DNA of 40,579 nt. It comes from Bacteroidota bacterium (GTDB lineage: Bacteria; Bacteroidota; Bacteroidia; Chitinophagales; UBA10324). The position numbers were made by a program, and so were the translations under genes. The notes below the pieces were generated by a model that was not told where the DNA came from, ran no database searches, and saw nothing but the letters and a program-made list of their open reading frames with translations. Below, piece by piece: positions 14,075-23,058 of the stretch. The stretch lies in the NCBI GenBank assembly GCA_018267315.1, contig JAFDYS010000031.1, forward strand, positions 1-40,579, read 5' to 3'. The stretch's first letter is position 1. Every line of letters starts with the position of its first letter.

Positions 14075-16024
14075 ATGAAATACCGTGTTATAACGCTGCT
14101 GCTGTTGTTACTGGTGGTGACCCAATCACGTAGCCAGGTTTCCTTTTTCCCGACCACACTCGATTCCATTGCCTTTTTCGAACAGAAATTTTCAGAACAG
14201 AAATTTGAGAAACCCGCCTTAGCTGCCAGTGAGAATTATGATTTGAGTTACCTGCGGGCGGAATGGAATATTGATCCGCGTGTTTATTTCATTACAGGTA
14301 AAGTCACATACTATTTCCGCGCTCTCGCCGATCTCAATCAATTGTTCTTCGACCTGAGCGACAGCATGCAGTCCCATCAGTTTGTCTATCACGGCACGGC
14401 ATTTAATGCCATGCGGCCCGGAGATAATACAGTTCAACTCAATCTGAATGCAACCGTGCCGTCGGGAATTTTTGATTCTGTATCCGTCATTTATTCCGGC
14501 GAGCCGGTCGGTAGCGGCTTCGGCAGTTTCACTCAGGCCTCACATCTGGATGACAGCATTCTCTGGACTCTCAGTGAACCGTACGGTGCCAGCGACTGGT
14601 TTCCCTGCAAAAACACACTGACAGATAAAATAGATTCAATCGACGTATTCATCACATTGCCTGAAAAATATCTCGCCGGTTCCAATGGTATTCTGGTGAG
14701 TGATGTGGCGGTGAATGATACAATGCATACCATGCATTGGAAGAGTCGCTACCCGATTGCTACTTACCTCGTGGCGTTTGCAGCAACCAATTATGCAGTG
14801 ATCAATGAAGTGGCTCCGCTCAGCAGCGGCGACACAGTGAAGGTGCTCACATATATGTACCCGGAGGATTCCGCCGGATACATCACCTCCATTGTACCGA
14901 TGATTCAGTTGTATTCTGATTTGTTTGGCGACTACCCGTTTAAGTCCGAGAAATACGGACATGCGCAATGGAACTGGGGCGGCGGGGAAGAACATCAAAC
15001 CATGAGCTTCGTTACAAACCCCGGTATCTATGAATTGATCGCTCATGAGCTGGCGCATCAGTGGTTTGGTGATAAGATAACCTGCGCATCGTGGCAGGAT
15101 ATCTGGCTCAATGAGGGATTTGCCACCTATCTCGCAGGGCTGGTTTACGAAAATCTGTCACCGCAGTACTGGTATCCTTACAAGATCACGAATCTTAACC
15201 GCGCCTTGCGCGATTCAACGGGTTCTGTTTTCGTTGACGATACAACCAATGTGCCCCGGATTTTCAGCGGACCACTGAGTTATTCGAAAGGGATGTACCT
15301 GCTGCATATGCTGCGATGGAAACTCGGGGATGATATTTTCTTCACGGCACTAAAGAATTATATCACCGATCCTTCTCTCAGCTACGGCTTCGCCGCTACT
15401 GAGGATTTGCAGAAGCACCTCGAAGATGCCAGCGGATTTCAACTTGATGAGTTTTTCAATGATTGGTTTTACGGAAAAGGGTATCCGTCGTACCATATCA
15501 AATGGGCTAACCGGGCGGATGGCACCATCTCCGTGGCCATCCAACAAACCACAAACAATGCGGCGGTATCATTTTTTGAAATGCCATTACCGCTTCTATT
15601 CAAGAATGCGGAGCGCGATACTATTATTCGTGTTGAATACACTGTAAACAATCAGCAATTCCTCATCGGACCACTCGGCTTCATTCCCGATTCTCTCAAA
15701 TTTGATCCGGATTTATGGATAGCATCAACTCACAATACGGTGGAATATGATCAGAAGCTGTTACAATCGCTGCTCATTTATCCCAACCCGGCAAACGATC
15801 AGTTACTGGTTTCCTTTCATAACCCCGGTATTTACAATGGAGCGCCGTTGCAGAAAATTTTTATTCAGGATATGCAGGGCAGAACGATTGCTGAATATTC
15901 CGTTTCCACAATATCATTCTATGATCCGGTCATCATTGATCTGAAAAATGTTGCCGCGGGTTGCTATTTGCTTGAACTTGCAGGCGCATCCGAACGTTAC
16001 CTGACTAAATTCATCAAATACTGA
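14075..16024 (+). CDS. M1-family zinc aminopeptidase with T9SS sorting domain
   Basis: A 649-residue secreted gluzincin peptidase. The zinc site is complete: H324-E325-L-A-H328 and E347 in NEGFA, with the spacing expected for HExxH-18x-E. The exopeptidase loop reads GGGEEHQTM, a variant of the usual GxMEN motif. The N-terminus has a signal peptide (MKYRVITLLLLLLVVTQSRSQ) and a beta-saddle domain. The C-terminus, from LLIYPNPANDQLL to YLTKFIKY, is a type A T9SS sorting domain, so the enzyme should be surface-bound or released. ATG at 14075 is chosen; TTG at 14060 lies just after a TAATTTGC promoter-like stretch. Confidence 0.93.
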   Translation: MKYRVITLLLLLLVVTQSRSQVSFFPTTLDSIAFFEQKFSEQKFEKPALAASENYDLSYLRAEWNIDPRVYFITGKVTYYFRALADLNQLFFDLSDSMQSHQFVYHGTAFNAMRPGDNTVQLNLNATVPSGIFDSVSVIYSGEPVGSGFGSFTQASHLDDSILWTLSEPYGASDWFPCKNTLTDKIDSIDVFITLPEKYLAGSNGILVSDVAVNDTMHTMHWKSRYPIATYLVAFAATNYAVINEVAPLSSGDTVKVLTYMYPEDSAGYITSIVPMIQLYSDLFGDYPFKSEKYGHAQWNWGGGEEHQTMSFVTNPGIYELIAHELAHQWFGDKITCASWQDIWLNEGFATYLAGLVYENLSPQYWYPYKITNLNRALRDSTGSVFVDDTTNVPRIFSGPLSYSKGMYLLHMLRWKLGDDIFFTALKNYITDPSLSYGFAATEDLQKHLEDASGFQLDEFFNDWFYGKGYPSYHIKWANRADGTISVAIQQTTNNAAVSFFEMPLPLLFKNAERDTIIRVEYTVNNQQFLIGPLGFIPDSLKFDPDLWIASTHNTVEYDQKLLQSLLIYPNPANDQLLVSFHNPGIYNGAPLQKIFIQDMQGRTIAEYSVSTISFYDPVIIDLKNVAAGCYLLELAGASERYLTKFIKY

Positions 16025-16061
16025 TCTTGCATTTTTAATCATTCAAACAAAACCTGCCTTT

Positions 16062-16907
16062 ATGAAACAACTCGTGCTTACATGCGGACTCTTCTTTCTT
16101 GTTACTTTGGTTTCAGCGCAGTCGGTTCCATCCTGCTGCAAAGCTCCTTCTGCCACTGCAGCATTCGCTTCACTCGGTTCTGATGTGAACTTTCAAAATG
16201 CTCATGCCTCACCGGTGCCCATGGAATATGCGGCCATCGGAAACATGATTACGTTCAAAACCCCGGATGGCAAAACCAGCAGTGCTTACTTCCTGCCTGC
16301 AAAGCAGAAGTCGAATAACTACCTGATCGTGTTTCACGAATGGTGGGGTCTGAACGGTTATATAAAAAAGGTGTCAGACATGCTTTCGGATTCATTGCCC
16401 AACGTAAACATCATAGCCGTGGATCTTTATGACGGCAAGGTGGCTGCCAACTCTGATGAAGCGAAGAACCTGATGCAGGCGAGTACGGCTGATCGGTCGA
16501 AAGCCATCATCAACGGAGCCATTGGTTTCGTTGGTAAAGATGCGCGGATTGCCACGGTCGGTTGGTGCTTTGGCGGTGGCTGGTCCATGCAGGGCGCTTT
16601 GCTGGCCGGCAATCAACTGGCGGGATGCGTGATCTATTATGGAATGCCTGAAACGGATGTAGCCAGGTTGAAGACGCTGAATGCGGATGTGCTTTTTATC
16701 TGGGCCAATAAGGATGAATGGATTAATGAAAAGGTGATGGATGATTTTGTACAGAATATGAAAGCCGCCGGCAAGAATCTGACGGTTAAGGAATATCCGG
16801 CAGATCACGCCTTCGCCAATCCTTCAAATCCCAAGTATGATAAGGGGTCTGGTGATGATGCATGGAAGAATACCACTGCCTTTCTGAAAAAATCATTCGC
16901 GAAATGA
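16062..16907 (+). CDS. Exported dienelactone-hydrolase-family protein
   Basis: A 281-residue alpha/beta hydrolase with signal peptide MKQLVLTCGLFFLVTLVSAQ. Instead of Ser it has the dienelactone-hydrolase cysteine nucleophile, C169, in VGWCFGGGWS. The family's E93 (VFHEWWGLN), Asp near 218 (WANKDEW) and His 249 (ADHAFANP) complete the site. Classical members open cyclic lactones; the periplasmic versions of Bacteroidota have no settled substrate. It lies 37 bases after the M1 peptidase gene and may be co-transcribed with it. Confidence 0.88.
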   Translation: MKQLVLTCGLFFLVTLVSAQSVPSCCKAPSATAAFASLGSDVNFQNAHASPVPMEYAAIGNMITFKTPDGKTSSAYFLPAKQKSNNYLIVFHEWWGLNGYIKKVSDMLSDSLPNVNIIAVDLYDGKVAANSDEAKNLMQASTADRSKAIINGAIGFVGKDARIATVGWCFGGGWSMQGALLAGNQLAGCVIYYGMPETDVARLKTLNADVLFIWANKDEWINEKVMDDFVQNMKAAGKNLTVKEYPADHAFANPSNPKYDKGSGDDAWKNTTAFLKKSFAK

Positions 16908-16987
16908 CCCTGCGCCGAAATTCTTTAAGGCGTATATCTAAGCTGAATTGTGATTGGTCGAAACAAAATGATGGAGCCGTTATGCCC

Positions 16988-17010
16988 GGCAAAGATTTTG
17001 GAACTTTGCC
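16988..17010. promoter_or_regulatory. Inverted repeat over a promoter-like box upstream of the TlpA-like gene
   Basis: GGCAAAG and CTTTGCC are perfect 7-base inverted arms, nine bases apart. The right half contains GAACTTTG, one base off the TAnnTTTG consensus, 17 bases before the ATG at 17026. It could be an operator, or chance around a promoter. Confidence 0.3.
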
Positions 17011-17025
17011 TTCACTGAACTGATC

Positions 17026-17505
17026 ATGAAAGCGGTATTGCTCCCTATATTATTCATCCTGTGCATGAAGATTTCCGTTGCGCAGGAAACAAATGTGATT
17101 TCGCCCGATGAACTGGTGAAAACACTTTCATCGAATAACGGCAAAACAAGACTGGTTAACTTCTGGGCTACCTGGTGCAAGCCCTGCGTGGATGAGCTGC
17201 CTTATTTTGTTAAAGCGGCAGGAGAAAGAAAAGCGGATGATGTAGAATTCATTTTTGTATCAGTAGATTTTCAGTCGCAGCACAATCAGGTGCTGGAAAA
17301 AGAGAAGCAGTTGGGATTGAAAGGATCACTCATTCACCTCAATGCAACGGGCAATGACTGGATTGATTCTGTGGATAAGGACTGGTCCGGAGCGATTCCC
17401 TACACTCTGCTCATTTTGCCCAACGGCAAACGCATATCTCACTACGATCAGTTTGAAACGTACGAAGATCTCAGGTCATTTATCAATAATGCAAATACTA
17501 ACTAA
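17026..17505 (+). CDS. TlpA-like thioredoxin-fold protein
   Basis: A 159-residue envelope thioredoxin-fold protein. The signal peptide (MKAVLLPILFILCMKISVAQ) is followed by a strand leading to NFWATWCKPCVDELPYF, with redox cysteines C51 and C54 in a WCKPC motif, and by the cis-Pro loop GAIPYTLLILPNGK. Such proteins reduce or isomerise disulfides in the periplasm. It is followed after 17 bases by a second thioredoxin-fold gene, and the two are probably co-transcribed. The reductant partner is not in the window. Confidence 0.88.
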   Translation: MKAVLLPILFILCMKISVAQETNVISPDELVKTLSSNNGKTRLVNFWATWCKPCVDELPYFVKAAGERKADDVEFIFVSVDFQSQHNQVLEKEKQLGLKGSLIHLNATGNDWIDSVDKDWSGAIPYTLLILPNGKRISHYDQFETYEDLRSFINNANTN

Positions 17506-17522
17506 CATTCAAATTCTACTTT

Positions 17523-18134
17523 ATGAAAACAATGGGTAAATCAATTCTGATGCTGGCCTTCGGGTTCTTCTTTTTCACCTCATTTGCTCCGCCGGCTTAC
17601 AAAGTAGGTGACTCGGTGAAGGACTTTAAGCTCAAAAATGTTGACGGCAAATATGTTTCGCTGGCTGATAACAAGGATGTGAAAGGATATATTATCATTT
17701 TCACCTGCAACCATTGCCCCTATGCCAAGGCCTACGAACAGCGCATCATGGATCTTGATAAAACGTTTCGGCCGAAAGGGTTCCCCGTAGTGGCCATCAG
17801 TCCGAATGATCCCGCGGCCGTGCCCGATGATTCCTATGAAAACATGATCAAGCGATCGAAGGAAAAGGGCTACACCTTCCCATACCTGATTGATGAAACA
17901 CAACAGGTAGCCCGTGATTTCGGTGCGACCCGCACGCCGCATGTGTTTGTTTTGAATAAGACAGACAAAGGGTATGAGGTCGCGTACATTGGCGCTATTG
18001 ACGACAATACGGAGGATGCAGGAGCGGTGAAAAACCACTATGTGGAAGATGCGGTGAATGCTTTGCTCGCAGGCAGGAAAGTTCCGGTGACAGAGACAAA
18101 AGCAATTGGCTGCACCATCAAGTGGAAGAGCTGA
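17523..18134 (+). CDS. Peroxiredoxin/thioredoxin-like exported protein
   Basis: A 203-residue thioredoxin-superfamily protein. The N-terminus SILMLAFGFFFFTSFAPPA is an export signal; the body opens like AhpC/TSA proteins (VGDSVKDFKLKNVDGKYVSL). The active site is TCNHCPYAKAYEQR with C62 and C65 (CxxC), and the cis-Pro loop is GATRTPHVFVLNK. This matches the thioredoxin-like family that often accompanies TlpA proteins in Bacteroidota. A peroxidase or disulfide-reductase role is possible; the sequence does not decide. A terminator follows at 18172. Confidence 0.85.
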   Translation: MKTMGKSILMLAFGFFFFTSFAPPAYKVGDSVKDFKLKNVDGKYVSLADNKDVKGYIIIFTCNHCPYAKAYEQRIMDLDKTFRPKGFPVVAISPNDPAAVPDDSYENMIKRSKEKGYTFPYLIDETQQVARDFGATRTPHVFVLNKTDKGYEVAYIGAIDDNTEDAGAVKNHYVEDAVNALLAGRKVPVTETKAIGCTIKWKS

Positions 18135-18171
18135 ACGAGACAGGGAATTGCCTTTCTTGTTAATGATATAA

Positions 18172-18205
18172 AAACCCGTGGACATGTTTCACGGGTTTCT
18201 TATTT
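18172..18205 (+). terminator. Intrinsic terminator after the thioredoxin-fold pair
   Basis: AAACCCGTG and CACGGGTTT form a perfect nine-base-pair stem with a nine-base loop, followed by CTTATTTT. It lies 38 bases past the stop at 18134. Confidence 0.7.
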
Positions 18206-18241
18206 TCAAAAGCTGAAACAAATCCACGCAGCGGGCAATAA

Positions 18242-18895
18242 GTGAAAACGGCATTGTTATTCGGAGCCACCGGATTGGTGGGCCGGGAGTTATTGAAACG
18301 GCTACTCAACGATCCGCATTACGGATTGGTGAAAATATTTCTCAGAAAAAAACTCACGGTGAAACATCTCAACGCATCGGTTCACCAGGTCAATTTTGAA
18401 TCACTTGCTGATGCGGCCTCTTCTTTTTCCGGTGACGATTGTTTTTGTGCACTCGGTACCACCATGAAAACGGCCGGCAGCAAAGAAGCATTTCGCAAAG
18501 TGGATTATGAATATGTGCTGAACGTCGCACGCCTTGCCAAACAACAGGGCGTGAAACGGTTCATCGTGGTTTCTTCCATAGGCGCCAATGCGCATTCATC
18601 AAACTTCTACCTCAAAACAAAAGGGGAGATGGAAGCCTCGCTGCAGCAACTGGGATTTGAACAGATCCTCATTGTGCGGCCTTCCATACTGTTGGGGAAA
18701 AGAAAGGAAGTGCGCATTGGAGAGCGCATAGGAATTTTCTTCGCCAGAATGGCAAACCCGTTTATGTTTGGTCCGCTGGATAAGTACCGGCCTATAAAAG
18801 CGCGGGTGGTTGCGAAAGCGATGATCAATCTGGCGAATCTGCCGCCGGAAAAGGAAATCTATGAATCCGGTGAGTTGCAGGAATACGGACGGTGA
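18242..18895 (+). CDS. NAD(P)-binding Rossmann protein, atypical SDR / HTATIP2-like
   Basis: A 217-residue cytoplasmic protein with the N-terminal dinucleotide-binding motif TALLFGATGLVGRELL, the mid-protein DDCFCALGTTMKTAGSKEAFRKVDYEY characteristic of the HTATIP2/YbjT-like atypical short-chain dehydrogenases, and RFIVVSSIGAN before FYLKTKGEMEASL. The substrate is unknown. Translation seems to begin at GTG 18242, since no in-frame ATG precedes the Rossmann strand. The gene ends six bases from the convergent response regulator gene. Confidence 0.85.
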   Translation: MKTALLFGATGLVGRELLKRLLNDPHYGLVKIFLRKKLTVKHLNASVHQVNFESLADAASSFSGDDCFCALGTTMKTAGSKEAFRKVDYEYVLNVARLAKQQGVKRFIVVSSIGANAHSSNFYLKTKGEMEASLQQLGFEQILIVRPSILLGKRKEVRIGERIGIFFARMANPFMFGPLDKYRPIKARVVAKAMINLANLPPEKEIYESGELQEYGR

Positions 18896-18901
18896 ACCGT
18901 T

Positions 18902-19600
18902 CTATCCGTTGATTTTTGACACCATGCCGATCAGCTGGTCTTTGTAATTCGCACCGATCGGAATCTCGCGTCCGTTAATCTGCACAAAGTTGCCCACAAT
19001 TGAATTCACCATGCCCAGTGAAATAATGTATGACTTGTGCACACGGATGAACTTCCCTTTCGGCAACATGTCTTCAAAACGCTTCATGGTCTGATGCACC
19101 ACGAGCGGCTTGTCTGATCCCTTCACAAAGATTTTAAGATAGTCTTTCATGCCTTCCACAAATACGATATCGGCATAGTTCACCTTCACCAGTTTGCTGT
19201 CCACTTTCAGGAAGGTGTAATCCGGATCGGGCACTTCGCTGTGCGCATTGCGGCGGTGATCGGCCACTTTATTCACCGCTTTGAGAAAGCGCTCAAATGA
19301 AATCGGCTTGAGCAGGTAATCGGCCACATCCAGGTCAAAGCCCTCCAGCGCATGATTGGGATAAGCCGTGGTAATGATCACGGCCGGCGGATTCTTAAGT
19401 GACTTTAAAAAGGAGAGCCCGTCAATCACCGGCATCTGAATGTCGAGAAACATCAGGTCAACATGTTCCTTATGCAGGGTTTGCATGGCTTCCATGGCAT
19501 TGCTGCATTTCTTGAGCAACTGCAGGTCATCCACTCTCTGCACATAGGTTTCCAGCACTTCCTGTGCGAGCGGTTCATCGTCAACAATAATGCATCTCAT
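18902..19600 (-). CDS. LytTR-family response regulator
   Basis: A 232-residue two-component regulator. The receiver domain (about residues 1-120) has the acidic pocket VDDEP (D7-D8), the phosphoacceptor D53 in FLDIQMP and the conserved K98 (LLKPIS). The C-terminal half is a LytTR DNA-binding domain (VDSKLVKVNYADIVFVEGMKDYLKI to RVHKSYIISLGMVNSIVG). It starts one base after the stop of the histidine kinase gene, so the pair is translationally coupled. Targets are unknown. Confidence 0.95.
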   Translation of the reverse strand: MRCIIVDDEPLAQEVLETYVQRVDDLQLLKKCSNAMEAMQTLHKEHVDLMFLDIQMPVIDGLSFLKSLKNPPAVIITTAYPNHALEGFDLDVADYLLKPISFERFLKAVNKVADHRRNAHSEVPDPDYTFLKVDSKLVKVNYADIVFVEGMKDYLKIFVKGSDKPLVVHQTMKRFEDMLPKGKFIRVHKSYIISLGMVNSIVGNFVQINGREIPIGANYKDQLIGMVSKING

Positions 19601-19601
19601 G

Positions 19602-20684
19602 TCAGGTTAAATTTAATTCGAGGTTTACTTTCCATGTATGGGCACCGGAGTCAATCGTCAGCCGGTGGTTATTCGGGTAAAGAAGCTCCAGCCGCTTGCG
19701 CACATTTTCAAGCCCGATGCCGTTCTTTTTTTTGCCGCGGAACATGTCGGCAAAGGGTTTGGCGCCGGTAATGGAGTTCATGGCTAACAGTGAAAGTTTA
19801 CTGCCTTCCACGTTCAGTTGAATGTCAACAAATCCTTTTTCCATTTGCGCATGGATGCCATGCTTAAAACTGTTCTCAATAATCGGAATCAATAGCAGGG
19901 GCTCAATCTTGCTTTCACCGGGTTTACTGTTCATGGAGAAATGAATGGAGACATGATCTCCGTGGCGGATGCGTTCCAGGTCAATATAGTTGTTGATGAA
20001 TTGAATTTCGCGTTCCATCGGTACGGTTTCGCTGCTGCATTCATAAAGCACGTACCGCATCATATCGCTCAGTTTGAGAATCATCTCCGGCGCTTTCTCT
20101 GACTTGCGGAGCGAAAGCGAGTAAATGTTATTGAGGGTGTTGAAGAGGAAGTGCGGGTTGATCTGCGCCTTGAGCGCTTCCAGTTCCAGGATCAGGTTGT
20201 CTTTTTCAAGTTGCAGCAGCCGGTTCTGCGTTGACAGATTCTGCCCGGCATACTTGAGTGCATACGTGATAACGAGTGTGAAGAAACCTTCAAACACATC
20301 ATAACGCCAGTTGAGGTCAGCAATGTAAATAGAAACCGAGCTGTCTTTCACGATTGACGGAATTGTTGTGAGCAGCTCATAATTGCAAAATGAATAAGCG
20401 AATACAAGAGCGATGGCCGAAAGTCCGTAAAGTACGTATCGCTTGCGGTTGAATAGCCGCGGTACCAGCACATAGAGGTGGAAGTACATCATGGGGACTT
20501 GCGTGGCGGTATAAACCACCATGAAGAGTATTTCACCGGGACCTAATCCGTAAAGTGAAACGAGATCATAAAAGGTGCGTGACAGCCAAAACACCCAGAA
20601 ACCGATATGCATCAGCACCCGTTTCGATTGCGGTGATAGTTTCTGCAACTCGGGAATTTTAAGAGTGAGTCCGGCCTCGGTCAT
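19602..20684 (-). CDS. LytS/YehU-type sensor histidine kinase
   Basis: A 360-residue membrane kinase. Four hydrophobic segments fill residues of about 22-145, with no sizeable periplasmic sensor domain, so the signal is probably sensed in or at the membrane. A short coiled coil (QNRLLQLEKDNLILELEALKA) leads into the His_kinase motif with phosphoacceptor H178 in NPHFLFNTLNN. The ATPase part shows IIENSFKHGI and GIGLENVRKRL. ATG at 20684 is preferred; the TTG at 20735 lies upstream of a perfect -7 box. It pairs with the LytTR regulator that follows. Confidence 0.93.
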   Translation of the reverse strand: MTEAGLTLKIPELQKLSPQSKRVLMHIGFWVFWLSRTFYDLVSLYGLGPGEILFMVVYTATQVPMMYFHLYVLVPRLFNRKRYVLYGLSAIALVFAYSFCNYELLTTIPSIVKDSSVSIYIADLNWRYDVFEGFFTLVITYALKYAGQNLSTQNRLLQLEKDNLILELEALKAQINPHFLFNTLNNIYSLSLRKSEKAPEMILKLSDMMRYVLYECSSETVPMEREIQFINNYIDLERIRHGDHVSIHFSMNSKPGESKIEPLLLIPIIENSFKHGIHAQMEKGFVDIQLNVEGSKLSLLAMNSITGAKPFADMFRGKKKNGIGLENVRKRLELLYPNNHRLTIDSGAHTWKVNLELNLT

Positions 20685-20720
20685 GAATGTTCGAAAGTAA
20701 CTTCCCGGATTTCCGGTTAA

Positions 20721-20728
20721 CAAATTTA
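20721..20728 (-). promoter_or_regulatory. Bacteroidota -7 box TAAATTTG for the two-component pair
   Basis: A perfect TAnnTTTG match on the minus strand, 36 bases before the ATG at 20684. Confidence 0.6.
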
Positions 20729-20922
20729 TAGACAAATGAGAAGCTGCCTTCGACCAATTTTTGATTTTATGGATGGTATTTCAGAGCCCATGGTGCTTTG
20801 TCTATGCGCAGGTTCTGATGGTCTAAAAAATTTCTGCGCGTCTGAATCATCCGGTTTTTTTGTTGCATCAATTCATTCTGATCAAAAGCACTCCGCAAAA
20901 TATTCTCATGGTTGGTTTGGTA

Positions 20923-20970
20923 AACTACTCAGCAGGCGATGGTTCCCTTTCATCGCTTGCCTGAGTAGTT
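20923..20970. other. Long imperfect hairpin in the gap before the DUF885 gene
   Basis: This is the main structure in the 334-base gene-free stretch 20685-21018. AACTACTCAG pairs with CTGAGTAGTT over ten bases, and after a small internal loop GCGATG pairs with CATCGC, around a nine-base loop. It has no T-tract on either strand. It ends 48 bases before the ATG at 21019, so it could be a 5'-UTR structure or an operator. A 78-codon plus-strand ORF here (20736-20972) has no recognisable features. Confidence 0.5.
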
Positions 20971-21018
20971 AATTATGATGATCAGATTTCACACCTTCGC
21001 ACCCTAAAGACTAAAGAC

Positions 21019-22815
21019 ATGAAGTACTTCAACCGGGCATTGATTGTGATCAGTGCAGTATTCGTGATGGCATCGTGCAACACGCAAACGGCCCCGCAGA
21101 CTGAAAGCCCCGATGCCGCATTCCGCAAACTCCTCAAGAATTTTTACGAACGGTCACTCGTGTTAAATCCATTGCAAGCCACTCAAATCGGCGATAACCG
21201 GTATAACAACCTGTTGCCGAACAATCTCACCGTGGCGTACCGCAATGAAGTAAGTTCGTATTACCAATCATATCTCGATTCGCTCAGGCAATTTGACCGC
21301 TCGAAACTTACGTATGAAAACCAGATCAGCTACGATGTGCTGAAATGGGAAGCGGAGATCAACCTCGATGGATTGCGTTTTCATGAAGAACTGCTTCCCA
21401 TCAATCAGTTCTGGAGTCTCACCCTAACCATGGGGCAACTCGGTTCGGGGAGTTTTACGCAGCCATTTAAAACGGTGAAAGACTACGATGATTTTCTTTC
21501 ACGTATCAGCGCATTTTCTGAATGGTGCGACACGGCCATTGTCAATATGCGCCGCGGCATGGCTATGGGATACGTACTACCGAAGATTCTGGCCGAAAGA
21601 GTGAAGCCGCAGTTGAAAGACATGATCACGGCCGATCCTTCGAAAAGTCTTTTTTACACCCCGGTGAATAACATGCCTGCCGGGTTTTCTGATGCGGACC
21701 GCAGCAGATTAACTGCAGCATATACCCAAGCAATCAAAGAGCAGTTGGTTCCTTCCTACCAAAAACTTTATGAATTTTTTGATAAGGAATACATTCCCGC
21801 CGGCCGCACCACAGCCGGCATTTCTGAAATTCCGGACGGACGCGAGTACTACAATCATTTAATCCGTCAATGGACTACAACAGACATGACGGCAGATCAG
21901 GTTTTTGATCTGGGCATGAGTGAAGTGAACCGGATCCAGGGGGAGATGGAAAAAATCAAAGACCGCGTCGGCTATAAAGGTGATCTCAAATCGTTCCTTC
22001 AATACATCCGCACTGACAAGCAATTCTTCCCGTTTGAAACAGACAGTGATGTCATCCGTGGTTTCAGAGCCATTTATGAAAAGGAGAAACCGATGGTGGA
22101 CAAATTATTCACTACGCAGCCGAAATCCCGGTTTGAGATCCGTGAAACCGAGGCCTTCCGTGCCGCTTCGGCCAGCGCAGAATACCAGCAGGGAACACCG
22201 GATGGTTCGCGCCCCGGTATCTTTTATGTGCCTATTCTGGATGCCAGGAAGTTCAATAGTGTGGGAATGGAAACATTGTTTCTGCATGAAGCCGTTCCCG
22301 GCCATCATTTCCAGAACTCACTACAGATGGAGGATACCACATTGCCTGACTTCAGGCGCTATATATGGTACGGCGCATATGGCGAAGGGTGGGCCCTTTA
22401 CACCGAATCTCTCGGCGAACAACTTGGGCTTTACACCGATCCATATCAGAAGTTGGGGAACCTCAGTGAAGAGATGCACCGCGCCATTCGCCTAGTGGTG
22501 GATGTGGGCATGCATGTGAAAGGATGGACGCGTGAGCAGGCCATTGCCTTCTCGCTCGAACGTGATGCAGAAAGCGAAGCCGACATTACCTCAGAGATTG
22601 AGCGGTACATGGCCATCCCGGGTCAGGCACTGGGATATAAAATCGGACAGCTCAAGATTCTTGAACTGAGAGCGAAAGCGCAGCAGGAGCTGGGCGACAA
22701 ATTCAACTGGGGAGATTTTCATGAAGAAATTCTGAAAAATGGTTGCCTGCCGTTGGCCGTAATGGAAAGTGATTTCAACAAGTGGCTGGAAGAGCAGAAA
22801 AAGAAATCAAGTTAG
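21019..22815 (+). CDS. DUF885-family peptidase-like lipoprotein
   Basis: A 598-residue lipoprotein; the signal ends VMASC, so it is envelope-anchored. The DUF885 family has a gluzincin-like helical fold. The putative zinc motif H423-E424-AVPGHH is followed by the GAYGEGWALYTESLGEQLG segment that supplies the third ligand glutamate. The N-terminal half is helical with the family phrase LVLNPLQATQIGD. A peptidase role is likely but largely inferred from homology. The upstream gap holds a long hairpin. It stands alone in the plus direction. Confidence 0.9.
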   Translation: MKYFNRALIVISAVFVMASCNTQTAPQTESPDAAFRKLLKNFYERSLVLNPLQATQIGDNRYNNLLPNNLTVAYRNEVSSYYQSYLDSLRQFDRSKLTYENQISYDVLKWEAEINLDGLRFHEELLPINQFWSLTLTMGQLGSGSFTQPFKTVKDYDDFLSRISAFSEWCDTAIVNMRRGMAMGYVLPKILAERVKPQLKDMITADPSKSLFYTPVNNMPAGFSDADRSRLTAAYTQAIKEQLVPSYQKLYEFFDKEYIPAGRTTAGISEIPDGREYYNHLIRQWTTTDMTADQVFDLGMSEVNRIQGEMEKIKDRVGYKGDLKSFLQYIRTDKQFFPFETDSDVIRGFRAIYEKEKPMVDKLFTTQPKSRFEIRETEAFRAASASAEYQQGTPDGSRPGIFYVPILDARKFNSVGMETLFLHEAVPGHHFQNSLQMEDTTLPDFRRYIWYGAYGEGWALYTESLGEQLGLYTDPYQKLGNLSEEMHRAIRLVVDVGMHVKGWTREQAIAFSLERDAESEADITSEIERYMAIPGQALGYKIGQLKILELRAKAQQELGDKFNWGDFHEEILKNGCLPLAVMESDFNKWLEEQKKKSS

Positions 22816-22883
22816 TTGTGTATCCTCATCGGTTTGCCGGTAATGCTGATATGGAATTGTTCGGCGTATCTATTGGCAGGAGT

Positions 22884-22891
22884 TAACTTTG
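22884..22891 (+). promoter_or_regulatory. TAACTTTG -7-like box in the gap before the DUF5916 gene
   Basis: A perfect TAnnTTTG match inside the 243-base gap 22816-23058, but 167 bases upstream of the ATG at 23059. It would make a long leader. Apart from this and a 25-codon ORF, I see nothing in the gap. Confidence 0.3.
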
Positions 22892-23058
22892 AAAACATTT
22901 CAATCTGCGAAGCGTGTGATGCAATTCACTTTGTCTAATTGCGTTCCTTATTGGTCTAAATCATTTCATTCTGCTTTAGAATACGGGTTGCTTTGAACCA
23001 TGTAACTTCTTTATTGATTTAGACGCTCCACATCACAGTTGCCCGCTTGCTTTCTGCC

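Noticed and set aside
20736..20972. A 78-codon plus-strand ORF upstream of the DUF885 gene
   Set aside because: No promoter box on that strand, no recognisable domain, and its 3' half is the long hairpin.
22930..23007. A 25-codon ORF (MQFTLSNCVPYWSK start) in the gap before the DUF5916 gene
   Set aside because: Too short, no hydrophobic or charged pattern, and only a distant promoter-like box; not distinguishable from chance.
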